In this document: positions 8,852-19,100 of the stretch, in pieces
How positions within the stretch are numbered: position 1 is the stretch's first letter
Layout: each line of letters starts with the position of its first letter
NCBI RefSeq assembly: GCF_002252045.1
Contig: NZ_NEFF01000004.1
Coordinates: 62,001 to 126,000 of the forward strand
Source: Ignatzschineria sp. F8392
GTDB taxonomy: Bacteria > Pseudomonadota > Gammaproteobacteria > Cardiobacteriales > Wohlfahrtiimonadaceae
Reading direction: 5' to 3'
Length of the DNA: 64,000 nt
Position numbers and translations under genes: made by a program
The notes under the pieces: generated by a model
Databases searched by the model: none
What the model saw: only the letters and a program-made list of their open reading frames with translations
What the model was told of the DNA's origin: nothing

Positions 8852-10899
8852 TCTTGCCCCTCCTGTTGTCTTTTTTCAGCATATTTTCTTTGAATATATA
8901 ACAGACCCTCTGCTAATCGTCGTTCAATATTATCATTGCTGTTAACTTCTGGATGGCGATTATTATCAGCTATAAACTGATTGATTTTAGGCCAAAGCAT
9001 TACTGCTTCTTCTTCGGTCATATTAATTTTTTGAGAAGCTAAGGTTTGTTGCAGAGTCTTTAAGAGTGGGGCATCGATGCTTTTAGAAAGAATCTCATAC
9101 GCACCCTGAAAAGGATTTACAGAAGCAATTAAGTCTACATTTAAATCATCTAGATTAATAAATCGATTACCAATATTGATAAATTGCTGCCCACTATAAT
9201 CACTCGATGTAGGATGAGTGCCTCCTCTATTTGATGCTAATTCTCCCTCAATAATGGCATCTTCAGGTAGGGCATTACCTTCTATTATCCCTCCATTTTG
9301 CCGAATAAATAAACTGGTCAATAATCCTTGATGAATTTGATCAACTTCCTCGTCATCTAGATCAGGATGCAGTTGTCTGATGATTTTAGGAATCATCAAT
9401 TTATTTACAACTTCAGTTTCTATTAAACCTTGTTCGGACCAGTAGGCTTGTTGTGCTTCAGGCGTATTTAACAACGTTGCAAAAATATCGTCGGTAGAAC
9501 CATTTAAAATATCCAATACCTTTTTAGAAGGAGCCTTAGTGGTATCATCAATTACAATCGTTCCCGGCGGTAAAGCCTCCCCCTCTATAACAGATGATCT
9601 TGGTCTAAAAGTGATATTCGGTTTTAGAATTTGCTCCATCAATAAGGAAGCACTAATGGCTTTTAACATCGTATTTACAGAGATAACGACATCTTCATCA
9701 GTTGCATCAGGTTGTGGAATAAGATTAGTAAATTGTGCATGGGTTTTACCCTTACAATCCCGTGTTGCACGGCCAATGATTTGTACGATTTCAGTTAAAG
9801 AATTTCGGAATCCAACAGTTAATGCATGTTCACACCAAGGCCAATCAAAGCCTTCTTTAGCCATACCTAAAGCAATAATGATATCGATATCATCGGCATG
9901 ATTTACATTACGAAGATACTCCATAACAATAGGGCGCTCTTTGCTATCATCAACAAGATCGGCTACTTTTATGAGCTTTCCATCATTATGACGCTTTAAT
10001 GTCAAAATATGAGTATCTGGATCTTTTGATACAAATTCTCCAATCACATCATGGATATGTCCTACTTCTGCATATTTATTACCTGTAGAAGCTGAAGAAT
10101 TCACATGAGGTATATGAATTAATGTTTTTTGATTGGTATCTAAAACTTCTGATAGAGCATCAATATAACGCCCCTGGTAGAAATGATATCCGATTCCGAG
10201 AGATTTCAGATATTGATACCCATTGAGTTGCTCGTAATAGGTGTAAGTCACTTTATCGAATTTGGCTTCATCTTCTGGTAATAAGATTGGTACCGAATCT
10301 CCTCTAAAGTAAGAACCTGTCATTGCGATAATATGAGCATTTGATCCTTGCATTACTTCATCAATCAGCTTTCCAAGAATATTTTCTTCGCCGGCAGAAA
10401 CATGGTGAAACTCATCGATTGCTAGCACAGTATTATTGAAGTCTTGAGGCTCTAATTTTTTAAAAGCATGTCGCAATGTTGCGTGAGTACAGAGAATAAT
10501 CGTATCTTCAGGCAGATCACTCTTTATAAACTCAACAAAGCGATCTACTTTGCCGGTAGTTTCTCCTTCAGTAAGACAGAGATTATTTTTATTTTCAATA
10601 TGCCAATTCGTAAAAAAGCCATAGCTTACAAGATCTGTATCTTTAAAAGAACCACCGATAGACATTTCAGGAACAGTAACAATCGCTTTACGGATACCTT
10701 GCCGATGTAATTTATCTAACGCTAAAAACATTAAAGCTCTCGATTTACCTGATGCTGGTGGTGCTTTAATCAATAGATATTGGCTATTGCGATAGGCGTA
10801 AGCTCTTGCTTGCATCTCTCGCATACCCATCGCATTATTTTGAGTGCTAGCACCTGTCTGCTCATAGGTGACTTCTACTAAATTGACTGTTTTGCTCAT
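8848..10899 (-). CDS. DEAD/DEAH-type superfamily 2 helicase, restriction-like
   Basis: 683 residues. Motif I is IKAPPASGKSRALMFLAL (about 45-60), motif II AIDEFHHV, motif III-like AMTGSYFRG, motif VI QIIGRATRD, placing it in the SF2 helicase/translocase group used by type I/III-like restriction and other phage-defence systems. The last ~250 residues are helical and acidic with no recognised domain. It starts 12 bp after the methyltransferase stop and overlaps the GIY-YIG gene by 4 bp, so the three are one translational unit. Likely role: ATP-driven translocation or unwinding linking target recognition by the methylase to cleavage. Confidence 0.85.
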   Translation of the reverse strand: MSKTVNLVEVTYEQTGASTQNNAMGMREMQARAYAYRNSQYLLIKAPPASGKSRALMFLALDKLHRQGIRKAIVTVPEMSIGGSFKDTDLVSYGFFTNWHIENKNNLCLTEGETTGKVDRFVEFIKSDLPEDTIILCTHATLRHAFKKLEPQDFNNTVLAIDEFHHVSAGEENILGKLIDEVMQGSNAHIIAMTGSYFRGDSVPILLPEDEAKFDKVTYTYYEQLNGYQYLKSLGIGYHFYQGRYIDALSEVLDTNQKTLIHIPHVNSSASTGNKYAEVGHIHDVIGEFVSKDPDTHILTLKRHNDGKLIKVADLVDDSKERPIVMEYLRNVNHADDIDIIIALGMAKEGFDWPWCEHALTVGFRNSLTEIVQIIGRATRDCKGKTHAQFTNLIPQPDATDEDVVISVNTMLKAISASLLMEQILKPNITFRPRSSVIEGEALPPGTIVIDDTTKAPSKKVLDILNGSTDDIFATLLNTPEAQQAYWSEQGLIETEVVNKLMIPKIIRQLHPDLDDEEVDQIHQGLLTSLFIRQNGGIIEGNALPEDAIIEGELASNRGGTHPTSSDYSGQQFINIGNRFINLDDLNVDLIASVNPFQGAYEILSKSIDAPLLKTLQQTLASQKINMTEEEAVMLWPKINQFIADNNRHPEVNSNDNIERRLAEGLLYIQRKYAEKRQQEGQE

Positions 10900-10911
10900 T
10901 TTATCTCTCCA

Positions 10912-13644
10912 CTATTTTTTCTTTTTCTTATTTGTCTCTTCATTAATGAGTTTTTCATAGAGTTTAAATAGATATTCAACTCGTTCTGTACTATCTCGAA
11001 ATGGTGCATCTCGGTAGAGTTTTTCAACAGCCCGATCGAGAGTTTCATGAGCTTCTAATAGATCTGCCGGCATTTTATCTGGATCATAGAGTTCCGCTAA
11101 AGTCTTATCCGGATAGCGGGCACGAATGCGTAAAATTTCTTTGGCAAGCTTTTCAATCTGTTCCCGGCGTTGTGGCCCGATATTTTGTGGCCAAGGGAAG
11201 GTATTATAAACCAATGATGCCGAATAACGATAATCTTGCTTCAAACGACCACCAACCATTCGCATCCAATCGTTATGCATTGTTGAGTGAATAATGGCAA
11301 ATTCATACAAAGTTCCATTAGGTATGATTTGAACAGAATCATTTACAATCGTTTCTGCCGTAAAAAAACCCAAAGGAAGATATTTTCTGCGCTCTGACGA
11401 TACTCTTGGTACTAAAATATAATTGCCATCTTTAGGTTGTCTAATTTCTGCAAATAAGTGAGGCATATTTGCTAGTTTTTGTGTTGCAGGTCTTGAGCTA
11501 TTAAGTCGATGTTGTTTTGTTAATGCGACTTTTTGCTTTAAAAATGGGAAATCATCCATTTTTTCTAAATTAAAATCTGTTAGCCACAGACAAAAGCGTT
11601 CAATACTATTTATAAACTCTTCAGACCCAAATAAGGGTCGAATCCATTTTTTTAACAGTGGCTCTTTTTTTAAAAGCTCATCTTTTTCTCCTTTATTAAA
11701 AATTAAATGACCACCATCGTTAGGCATGCTTCCAAATACCATAGGAGGGATATTAGGCGATAATGGCATTCGTCTACTCGAAATAACGGTATTAAAACCT
11801 TCAATTAAGTAAGGGTTAATATTTTTTACAAAACTTTGGTGCCAAGTTGAATCTATAAATCGATAAAGCTTTTTAGGTTCATCGCTTTTAGGTCTTAAGC
11901 CTACTATCACTACATAAACAGCGGCCTTATCCCTAGCATTGTTGGCCCATAAGAATGATTGGTAGCCAAAAAATATTTCAACATTAAGATTAAAAATAGC
12001 GGGCCAGAGAAGAGATACTTGAGCGCCTTGAGTTAAAGAATTTGTTGAAACTAAAGCAAGTTGAGCTTGGGTTTTTTCGATATACTGCGCCCCTTTATAA
12101 AACCAGGAAGCAACGTAATCAAGATTCTTAAATGACTTTATATCTTTAAAGACAGCTTCCATGTCCTCAGTCTGTTCTTTTGATCTTATACGTGCGCCAG
12201 TAAAAGGTGGATTTCCCACAACATAGATCTCCTCCCCTTTGTCAGCTGGACAAAATTTTACCCAATCGGTTCTAAGGCTATTACCTTGAATAACATTACC
12301 ACTTTCATGTAGAGGGAGTGTTGGGATATAACTTTTTAAAGTTCGATTAAACTCATAATTCATCTGATGTTCTGCAAGCCATAAAGAGAGTAGGGCTATC
12401 TCGTGAGCAAAATCATCTATTTCAATGCCGTAGAAATGATTTAGCCGAATATTCGACATCATCATCTCAGGATCTTCATTCAAATCAGAAAGAGCTTGAT
12501 AGATACGGATTTCTAATTTTCGAAGCTCTTTAAAGGCAATAATTAAGAAGTTTCCTGAACCACAAGCTGGATCAAATACCCGAATATTGCCTAAACGCAA
12601 TAACAGTTCTTTAAGTTTCTTTTCGCTATGCCTGCTTCTGATAAACTCCTCTTCTAATTCATCAAGAAAAAGAGGACGTAAAACTTTCATAATATTAGGA
12701 ACAGAGGTGTAGTGTTGCCCTAATCGACGTCTTTGATTCTCATGAATTACGGCTTGGAACATTGACCCAAAGATATCTGGATTAATTTCAGACCAATTAA
12801 GAGAGCTGCATTCTAGTAACATCCTTCTAGTACGAGCGTCAAATTTAGGAATGGTCTCTTCATCTTCAAATAACTTACCATTAACGTAAGGGAAATCAGA
12901 TAGATGGGATGGTGAGTTTTGACGTAAACTGGATGCGGGCTCACTATTTAAAATCGAGAATAGTGACTTTAAAAATGGCTTAAGATCAGTACCATCTATT
13001 TTGGTATGTTTTGCAACTGTGTCGCTAAATTGATTCTTCTTGAAAATATCAGTATCTTCAGCGAAGAAGCAGAATAATAGACGGGTTAAAAAGACATTAA
13101 GAGCATGAATTTCTTGATCCGTGGTGAGATTGTTTTTATAGCGTATCAGATCAAATAGCCGGCTTAATCGTTCTGCCGCCTTTACATCTGCCGGATTATC
13201 TGTATATTCAGCACCTTTTTCATATCCTGCTAATGGTAAAAAGAAGCCATACTCTTTATGCAGCTCTATAAAAGGGCAGTCGATCATATCATCATTTTCA
13301 ACATCATAAGCTAGGATATCTTGATAATCAGTAACAATGATAAAAGCGATATTTTTGGATTGAATAATGTGATTTTTTCTTAATGAATCTAATGTATCTA
13401 AGAGCTTAGTGCCATCTTTAATAGGCTTAAAGTAGATACCTCTTTGATTAGCTACTTCGCCATCTAAAGGTGCTAAAGCAACATTGATATTATCATCATC
13501 GCCAGAGACCGTTTTTTTTAAACGAGTAATAGTAGATTTAGGGAAATCATAAAGATGTAAAAATTCAAAGATGAAATTATCGTGATTTTTATTTTGAGTA
13601 AGTTTTTCTAATTTATCGAATAATTCTGTTTGATTGATCGCCAT
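10912..13644 (-). CDS. N6-adenine DNA methyltransferase, MmeI-like (class I SAM-dependent)
   Basis: 910 residues, the size of MmeI/type IIG enzymes. SAM-binding motif I is VFDPACGSGNFLIIAF (about residue 355). The amino-methyltransferase motif IV is VVGNPPFTGARI (about 478), of the NPP[F/Y] type that modifies adenine. A specificity-type region and a helical C-terminus (TLAELYDPDKMPADLLEAH) follow, as in MmeI relatives. In the N-terminal ~190 residues I do not see a clear PD-ExK nuclease motif, so cleavage may be left to the downstream GIY-YIG protein. First gene of the operon; AT-rich DNA upstream (13645-13787) should hold the promoter. It ends in a lysine run. Confidence 0.88.
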   Translation of the reverse strand: MAINQTELFDKLEKLTQNKNHDNFIFEFLHLYDFPKSTITRLKKTVSGDDDNINVALAPLDGEVANQRGIYFKPIKDGTKLLDTLDSLRKNHIIQSKNIAFIIVTDYQDILAYDVENDDMIDCPFIELHKEYGFFLPLAGYEKGAEYTDNPADVKAAERLSRLFDLIRYKNNLTTDQEIHALNVFLTRLLFCFFAEDTDIFKKNQFSDTVAKHTKIDGTDLKPFLKSLFSILNSEPASSLRQNSPSHLSDFPYVNGKLFEDEETIPKFDARTRRMLLECSSLNWSEINPDIFGSMFQAVIHENQRRRLGQHYTSVPNIMKVLRPLFLDELEEEFIRSRHSEKKLKELLLRLGNIRVFDPACGSGNFLIIAFKELRKLEIRIYQALSDLNEDPEMMMSNIRLNHFYGIEIDDFAHEIALLSLWLAEHQMNYEFNRTLKSYIPTLPLHESGNVIQGNSLRTDWVKFCPADKGEEIYVVGNPPFTGARIRSKEQTEDMEAVFKDIKSFKNLDYVASWFYKGAQYIEKTQAQLALVSTNSLTQGAQVSLLWPAIFNLNVEIFFGYQSFLWANNARDKAAVYVVIVGLRPKSDEPKKLYRFIDSTWHQSFVKNINPYLIEGFNTVISSRRMPLSPNIPPMVFGSMPNDGGHLIFNKGEKDELLKKEPLLKKWIRPLFGSEEFINSIERFCLWLTDFNLEKMDDFPFLKQKVALTKQHRLNSSRPATQKLANMPHLFAEIRQPKDGNYILVPRVSSERRKYLPLGFFTAETIVNDSVQIIPNGTLYEFAIIHSTMHNDWMRMVGGRLKQDYRYSASLVYNTFPWPQNIGPQRREQIEKLAKEILRIRARYPDKTLAELYDPDKMPADLLEAHETLDRAVEKLYRDAPFRDSTERVEYLFKLYEKLINEETNKKKKK

Positions 13645-13787
13645 TTATGAAACCTATAAGAAAATTACTATTAATAGAATAGGGAATAGTTTATCACTTT
13701 TAATATTTTTTAAATGACTATCTAGTTATTACATGGTAGCTATCTATTTGATCACAATCTTCTATTTTACAGATATATTTGATTTCA

Positions 13788-14754
13788 CTATACCGCCAAC
13801 AGATAGATAAACCCACCGATGGTTAGTGGCGATAAGATAGTGCTGAGTAATAGTGCCGAGGGCATATTTTTTTCTGCCACTTTATATTCGATTGCAAATA
13901 CAACGATGATCGGCATTGCCGGAATTGCCATTGTAATCACCGCTTGAGCAACAGTTTTATGATCGAGTCCCAGTGCAGATGCCGCAAAATAGATCACTGC
14001 CGGTGCCGCAATATTCTTTAATATGACAATAAACCACGTTAAAAAAATCTAATCGAATTTTGTAGGCGGCTAACATAATCCCGGAAGCAAAAAGGGCGAC
14101 TCCGGAAGCTGATGATCCCAATAAATTGAGGGATTTACCAAAAAGAGAGGAGAGATCGAGGCCTGAAAAGACAATAATAACAGCAAGAATTGGTGCCCAT
14201 ACTAAAGGTTTTTGTACAGTCTCTTTTAAGTGTTCAATAAATATGGAGCCGGCATCTTCTTCTATCTCTTTATCATTTTCTGCTTGCTCACTCTTCATTT
14301 TTCCGACAGTTAAGAGATAAACAGTGAAGGGGACGATCGTAACGTTAATGACGATACTACCGATAGCCATCGGTACTGCACCAGATGTGCCGAAAACACC
14401 TTCAAGAATTGCAGGCCCAAAAAAAGGAACAGCAGGTCCGGCAACAGCAACCGCCACCAATGCGCTAGCGCTAAGGGATAATCTTAGTAAGAGGCGAGAG
14501 ATAAAATAGATAACAATATAGGTAATAACAACACCTGCAGTAATTGTTGTAAATAAGGGGAGACTTTCAATTAAATATTCGCGAGAAGTACTGATTGTTC
14601 CGGCAAAAATTGCCATCGGAACGGCATATGTTAAGACCATTCGATTTAAAATCGGCGCATCACTACTGGTGAAATCATGATGCCATGCAGCGAAAAAACC
14701 GAGTAACAGCGTTACAACTATAGGGAGCGTTGTATCTAATACAGTCATCATCAT
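13788..14754 (-). pseudogene. AEC-family transporter, frameshifted (left copy)
   Basis: An auxin-efflux-carrier/malonate-type permease with about ten hydrophobic helices; the intact protein would be ~317 residues. The frame from 14754 is good until an A7 run at 14041-14047, where it shifts and soon ends at a stop near 13957. The correct C-terminus (KNIAAPAAIYFAAS ... GGFIYLLAV) continues in another frame to 13788. The right-hand copy has A6 at this spot and reads through in frame, so one base was gained here (or misread). The ATG at 14754 sits eight bases after AAGG and is preferred to a GTG at 14763. Substrate unknown. Confidence 0.8.
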
Positions 14755-14763
14755 ATCGATCAC

Positions 14764-15169
14764 CTTATTTGGGAGTGGTAGCTTCTTGTGGTAGGTATTT
14801 TACAAATCTTTATAAGATCTGCTCTTTATAATTTTTATAAAATATTTTGCAAATGTTTTCCATATATTTTTGAATATACATAAATATATATTTAAAAATA
14901 TATATTCCAGTTGATGTTTAAGTGATGTTTAAATGATATTTAAGCGACGGTAGATGGAGGGTTTGTAGCGCTACTCTCTCAAAATGAGGCTTAAATCTTC
15001 AAAAGTGATTGATCTATATGTAATTATTGAGTTTTATCATAGACAATATTCCTAATAACCCGTTAATATTGTATCTGGTAGATCAATTTGAGAGGCAGGG
15101 TATCGATACTGCCGATTACATTAATTTCCCAATCATTTCAATACATTGATATCTTAAAAGAGAGGCTTT
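14764..15169. other. Divergent intergenic region within the left repeat
   Basis: About 400 bp of AT-rich DNA between the leftward AEC gene and the rightward two-TM gene, presumably holding both promoters. Three near-copies of TGATGTTTAAG occur in a row around 14911-14945. The part from 14764 to 14944 is missing in the right-hand copy. Confidence 0.5.
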
Positions 15170-15877
15170 ATGGGCGCTTCCGCTGCTGCTGGTGGTTTTA
15201 TTATTGTTATCTTTATTGCCATCCTTGGCTTTCTACTCTTTTTAGGTTTGTGGATCTATCGCCGGCGTTATTTACGAGGATCGAGAGAGATCTCTAAGCT
15301 CAAACTCTTTGGAATCAATCTATCGATGGTGATTACGGTTTTCCCGGCAGTCATGCTTCTTTGGACCATCTTTGTTACAGAAATCACCGATCTGATCGCT
15401 GAAAAGCGAGCTTTAGAAGAGCTTAATAAGCGTTATTTTCAAGTAGAAGAAGATTTAAGTTTTGGCGAGATAGTGATCCCGGCACAATCATGGATTAATC
15501 TCGATTCCCCCACAGATTATCCGTTAGAGAGTCTAAAAGATATCCGCCAAGGCATCGATAGTGTCCGTTTTTCAACGCCTCAAGCGATTCATCATCTCCC
15601 AACTTCCGCCTTTGAATTCAACTATCAAGGAATCGCCCTTGAACTTGCCGAGGTGTATCAATATGAGAAGGATGGTGAGATTCACCATTGCGATAAAGGA
15701 TGGGTTGTGATGCTCAACTATCCAGAAGGGATCGATTGGCATACGCGCTATAGAGAAGAGAATGACCAATGGTTTAACCCTTCAACCTGGAAGATCGATA
15801 ACTGCTTTGAGATGACAAATGGCGTCGCCGTCTTCGGCGTGGGTGAATATGGGCTCTATTTGTTGGGTAATTTATGA
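15170..15877 (+). CDS. Two-TM membrane protein of unknown function (left copy)
   Basis: 235 residues. TM1 (about 7-28: GGFIIVIFIAILGFLLFLGLW) is followed by a basic stretch (YRRRYLRGSRE), then TM2 (about 48-68), then a ~165-residue soluble domain probably outside the membrane, with several Trp and two Cys (HHCDKGW, DNCFEM). AAGAGAGG lies just upstream of the ATG. No family recognised. It is almost identical to the protein at 34495-35199; the last residues differ (LLGNL versus LLLK) because the repeat ends inside the final codons, so at least one copy has a replaced tail. Confidence 0.75.
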   Translation: MGASAAAGGFIIVIFIAILGFLLFLGLWIYRRRYLRGSREISKLKLFGINLSMVITVFPAVMLLWTIFVTEITDLIAEKRALEELNKRYFQVEEDLSFGEIVIPAQSWINLDSPTDYPLESLKDIRQGIDSVRFSTPQAIHHLPTSAFEFNYQGIALELAEVYQYEKDGEIHHCDKGWVVMLNYPEGIDWHTRYREENDQWFNPSTWKIDNCFEMTNGVAVFGVGEYGLYLLGNL

Positions 15878-16188
15878 CATTTATTTATACATAATATCAA
15901 AAATTGATATTTCTGAAGAAAGCGATTTATTTTTGATCAAATCATGCAGTAATTGGATTTTTTAATGGAATATCAAAATAATTAACGTTATTATAAAGAT
16001 ATATTGATAAAAAATTTTAATTGTCCTGATTTGTGCCGTTGATGACGTTTTCTATTATATTCGATTTTTAAACTAGTGTAATAAGTTGGAATGTGAGTTT
16101 ACGAGAGAGTAATGATAGATAAGGTTATGTAATCTATCAGGGGGATAAAGTATCGAAAAACAATTAAATACAATTGAGAGACTGTGCT
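15878..16188 (+). promoter_or_regulatory. Upstream region of the island's nine-gene cluster
   Basis: About 310 bp of very AT-rich, gene-free DNA immediately after the left repeat. It must contain the promoter of the long rightward cluster. I see several TATAAT-like words but cannot single out one promoter, and no obvious operator dyad. Confidence 0.35.
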
Positions 16189-19100
16189 ATGAGTGACTTA
16201 ATGACTAGTTTTTCCAAAGAATTAATAACCAATATTAATATTGATAAACAGCATATTCAATTTGAGGAATTAGATATTTCTCCAGAATCGCTTAAAAACT
16301 ATTTCAGTTTTTATCTTGTAAAAGAAATTAGTGAAGGTAAATCTGATGAGTATCGAATGTCAATGGCTAATGTCATTGCTAACTTATATCAAAGTGATAG
16401 TACATTTATTTACATTCTTTCGGGGACTAAAGAAGGAATCAATTTATATATTGGCGTTGCTAGCGAGCAGAATAATAGTATTGATCGATATATTTTAAAA
16501 AATGCTTTTGAAGGTAATTTTATTGGGTCTCAACTTCAACCTATATTTCAAGATGATCAAGAATTTTTATCATTAATTGATAGATCTAAGCATGTAGGAA
16601 TTGTTACAGGCATCCCTTCTATTGATGAAAATAATGAATCTGAAGATGATTTTCAAGGTATTGAGCGTTTAGCAAAAACTTTAGTAGATACTGAATGGCA
16701 ATTAATTATTGTTGCAGAATCAGGAACGGAAAATGAGATTCGTAACATACTTAATGAGTTGTATCAATTTTCTACTGATCTATCAACCTATGTAAAAGTA
16801 TCTTCTCAAAATTCAACGAATACTGGTTGGAATGATTCTAAAACAAAAGGGACTTCTAATAGTAAAACATCAGGTACCTCCTCAACTACGACAACTGGAA
16901 AAACAGAAGGATCTACAGAGAGTAAAGGTGGTGGTAAGAGTTCTAGCACTTCAAAAAATGAAAGTTCTGGTAAGAATGAGGGAAGTAGTGAATCAAAAGG
17001 TGGAGGATCTAGTAATAGTAAGAATGATAGTACTAGTAAAGCTAAAACTAAATCTGTTAATGAGAACCATGGTGAAAAAAGGTCTACCGGAGACTCTTCC
17101 GTAGATACACGTACATGGGGTACATCTGATTCCACCAGTTCTAGCTGGAATAAGACAAAAAATATAGGGGTTAATTCATCTATTTCCTCAGGAGTAACGA
17201 CAGGGGAAAGTAGCTCTTGGAACAAAGGAACTAGTGAAAGTTCTAGCAAATCAGAAGCTAGCGGAAGTTCTGAATCTTTAACCGAGGGTAGTAATGAATC
17301 AATCACAACTGGAAAATCGGGCGGTGGAAGTCAAAGTAAAACTTTTGAAACAGTCAATAAACGCATAGAGAGATTACATCAACATATTACGGAATATCAA
17401 ATTCCACGGTATACCCAAGGGTTAAGTAAAGGAATGTTTAAAACGGCAATTTATGTGTCGGCCCCTAATTTAGAGGTATACCAAAGATTGTCGGGAAGTG
17501 TAAAATCTATTTTTCAAGGATCTGAAGGTACTCTTTCTCCTCTACAAATTACAAAACTGGAATTCCAAGATATTGTTCCTTTGCATAATTTATTCTCTCT
17601 TAAAGAAATTTTTTATGAGACAGAGGAGAGTGATAATACAATCACTTCAGCTTTAATCCATGGTACAACTATCAATCGGGAAAATAGTATTACAGGAGCA
17701 ACTTGGTTAAATATTCAAGAATTATCTTTAGTAGCGGGATTACCTGCTGAAGAATTACCAGGACTCAAATTGCGTAAAAGCGTCTCTTTTGCTGTAAATA
17801 CAGATAACCATAAAGATAAGGATAATAGTCTTCCACTAGGTAATTTAATACAAGATGGTAGAATTTTAGATAGAAATCCGTTGACATTACTTAAAAGCGA
17901 TCTCAATAAACATCTCTTTGTAACAGGCGTAACTGGTTCTGGTAAAACAACTACTTGTATGAATATTCTTTTAGGTTCTGGTTTTCCTTTTATGGTAGTT
18001 GAGCCTGCAAAAACAGAATATCGTGCATTATATGAAATCGATCAAGATATTCAATACTATTCACTAGGTCGTGAAGATCTGACAACATTTAGGCTAAATC
18101 CTTTTGAATTAATTTCGCCTGAGCAAAATTTGACAGGTCACGTCAGTATGCTCAAATCAACAATAACAGCAGTATTTCCAATGGAAGCTTCTATGCCTTT
18201 TATCGTAGAGCAGGCCATTATGAAAGCTTACGAAAATAAAGGTTGGGATATTGTATCCTCTACTAACTTTTTTGTCGATGATCCCTGGAAAAGTGAAGAA
18301 AATGTCTGGCCAACATTCAGTGATATGATTGGTGAGCTCGAAGGAGTCATTAAATCAGCAGGGATGGGACAAGAGTTTGAAGAAAAGTATCTTGGATCTT
18401 TAGTTTCAAGGCTATCAGCATTGACGCAGGGAATTAAAGGGACAATGATTAATACAATCCATTCTATGAATTTTGATCAGCTATTAGACCAGAAGGTAGT
18501 AATTGAGCTAGAAGAGCTTAAAGATGAAGAGGATAAGGCCTTCTTTATGGCTCTAATTTTAGGTCGAGTTGCTGAAACAATGAAGTATCGTCATCGTAAG
18601 GAATATAATTTTAAGCATATGACCTTAATTGAAGAAGCGCATCGACTCTTATCTAAGCCCGAACCTGGTACAGATGGTTCTAAGGCTATGGGAGTAGAGA
18701 TGTTTGCGAATCTCCTAGCAGAGGTTCGGAAATATGGCGAATGTTTAATTATCGCGGACCAGATTCCGAATAAACTCATTAGCGATGTGATTAAAAACAC
18801 CAATATTAAAATTATCCATCGTCTTTTTGCCGCAGATGATCGAGATACGATCGGGGATGCAATTGGCTTAAATCGAGATCAGAAAGACTTTTTACCACTA
18901 CTCAAACCTGGAGAAACAATTGTATATAGTGGTGGTTGGCATGCACCTGTACGAGCACAAATTAAACAGCTTGCCAATACTACAGGGCAAGAGATTCAAG
19001 AAGCAGAGATTGCCAATAAAGGAAAACAACAATTATGGGATCAACGTTTTTCACTCTTCCCACAATTATCAGAAGCAGGAGCTTTTTCTGATCCTGATAC

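Larger units (their letters stand above)
13788..15863 (+). repeat. Left direct repeat flanking the 17.5 kb island
   Basis: From CTATACCGCC at 13788 to CTCTATTTGTTG at 15863 the sequence is almost identical to 33427-35188, same orientation. It covers the AEC transporter gene and the two-TM protein gene. The only large difference is ~314 bp (14631-14944), including the AEC promoter and first ~40 codons, absent from the right copy. Outside both ends the sequences diverge at once. Confidence 0.9.

Noticed and set aside
4674-13644. DISARM or BREX system
   Set aside because: A methylase and helicase are present, but the DUF1998 and PLD proteins of DISARM and the PglZ and BrxC genes of BREX are not.
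16806-17306. 166-codon minus-strand frame rich in Leu, Ser and Pro
   Set aside because: It is the antisense of the Ser/Thr-rich linker of the ATPase gene, where biased codons remove stops.
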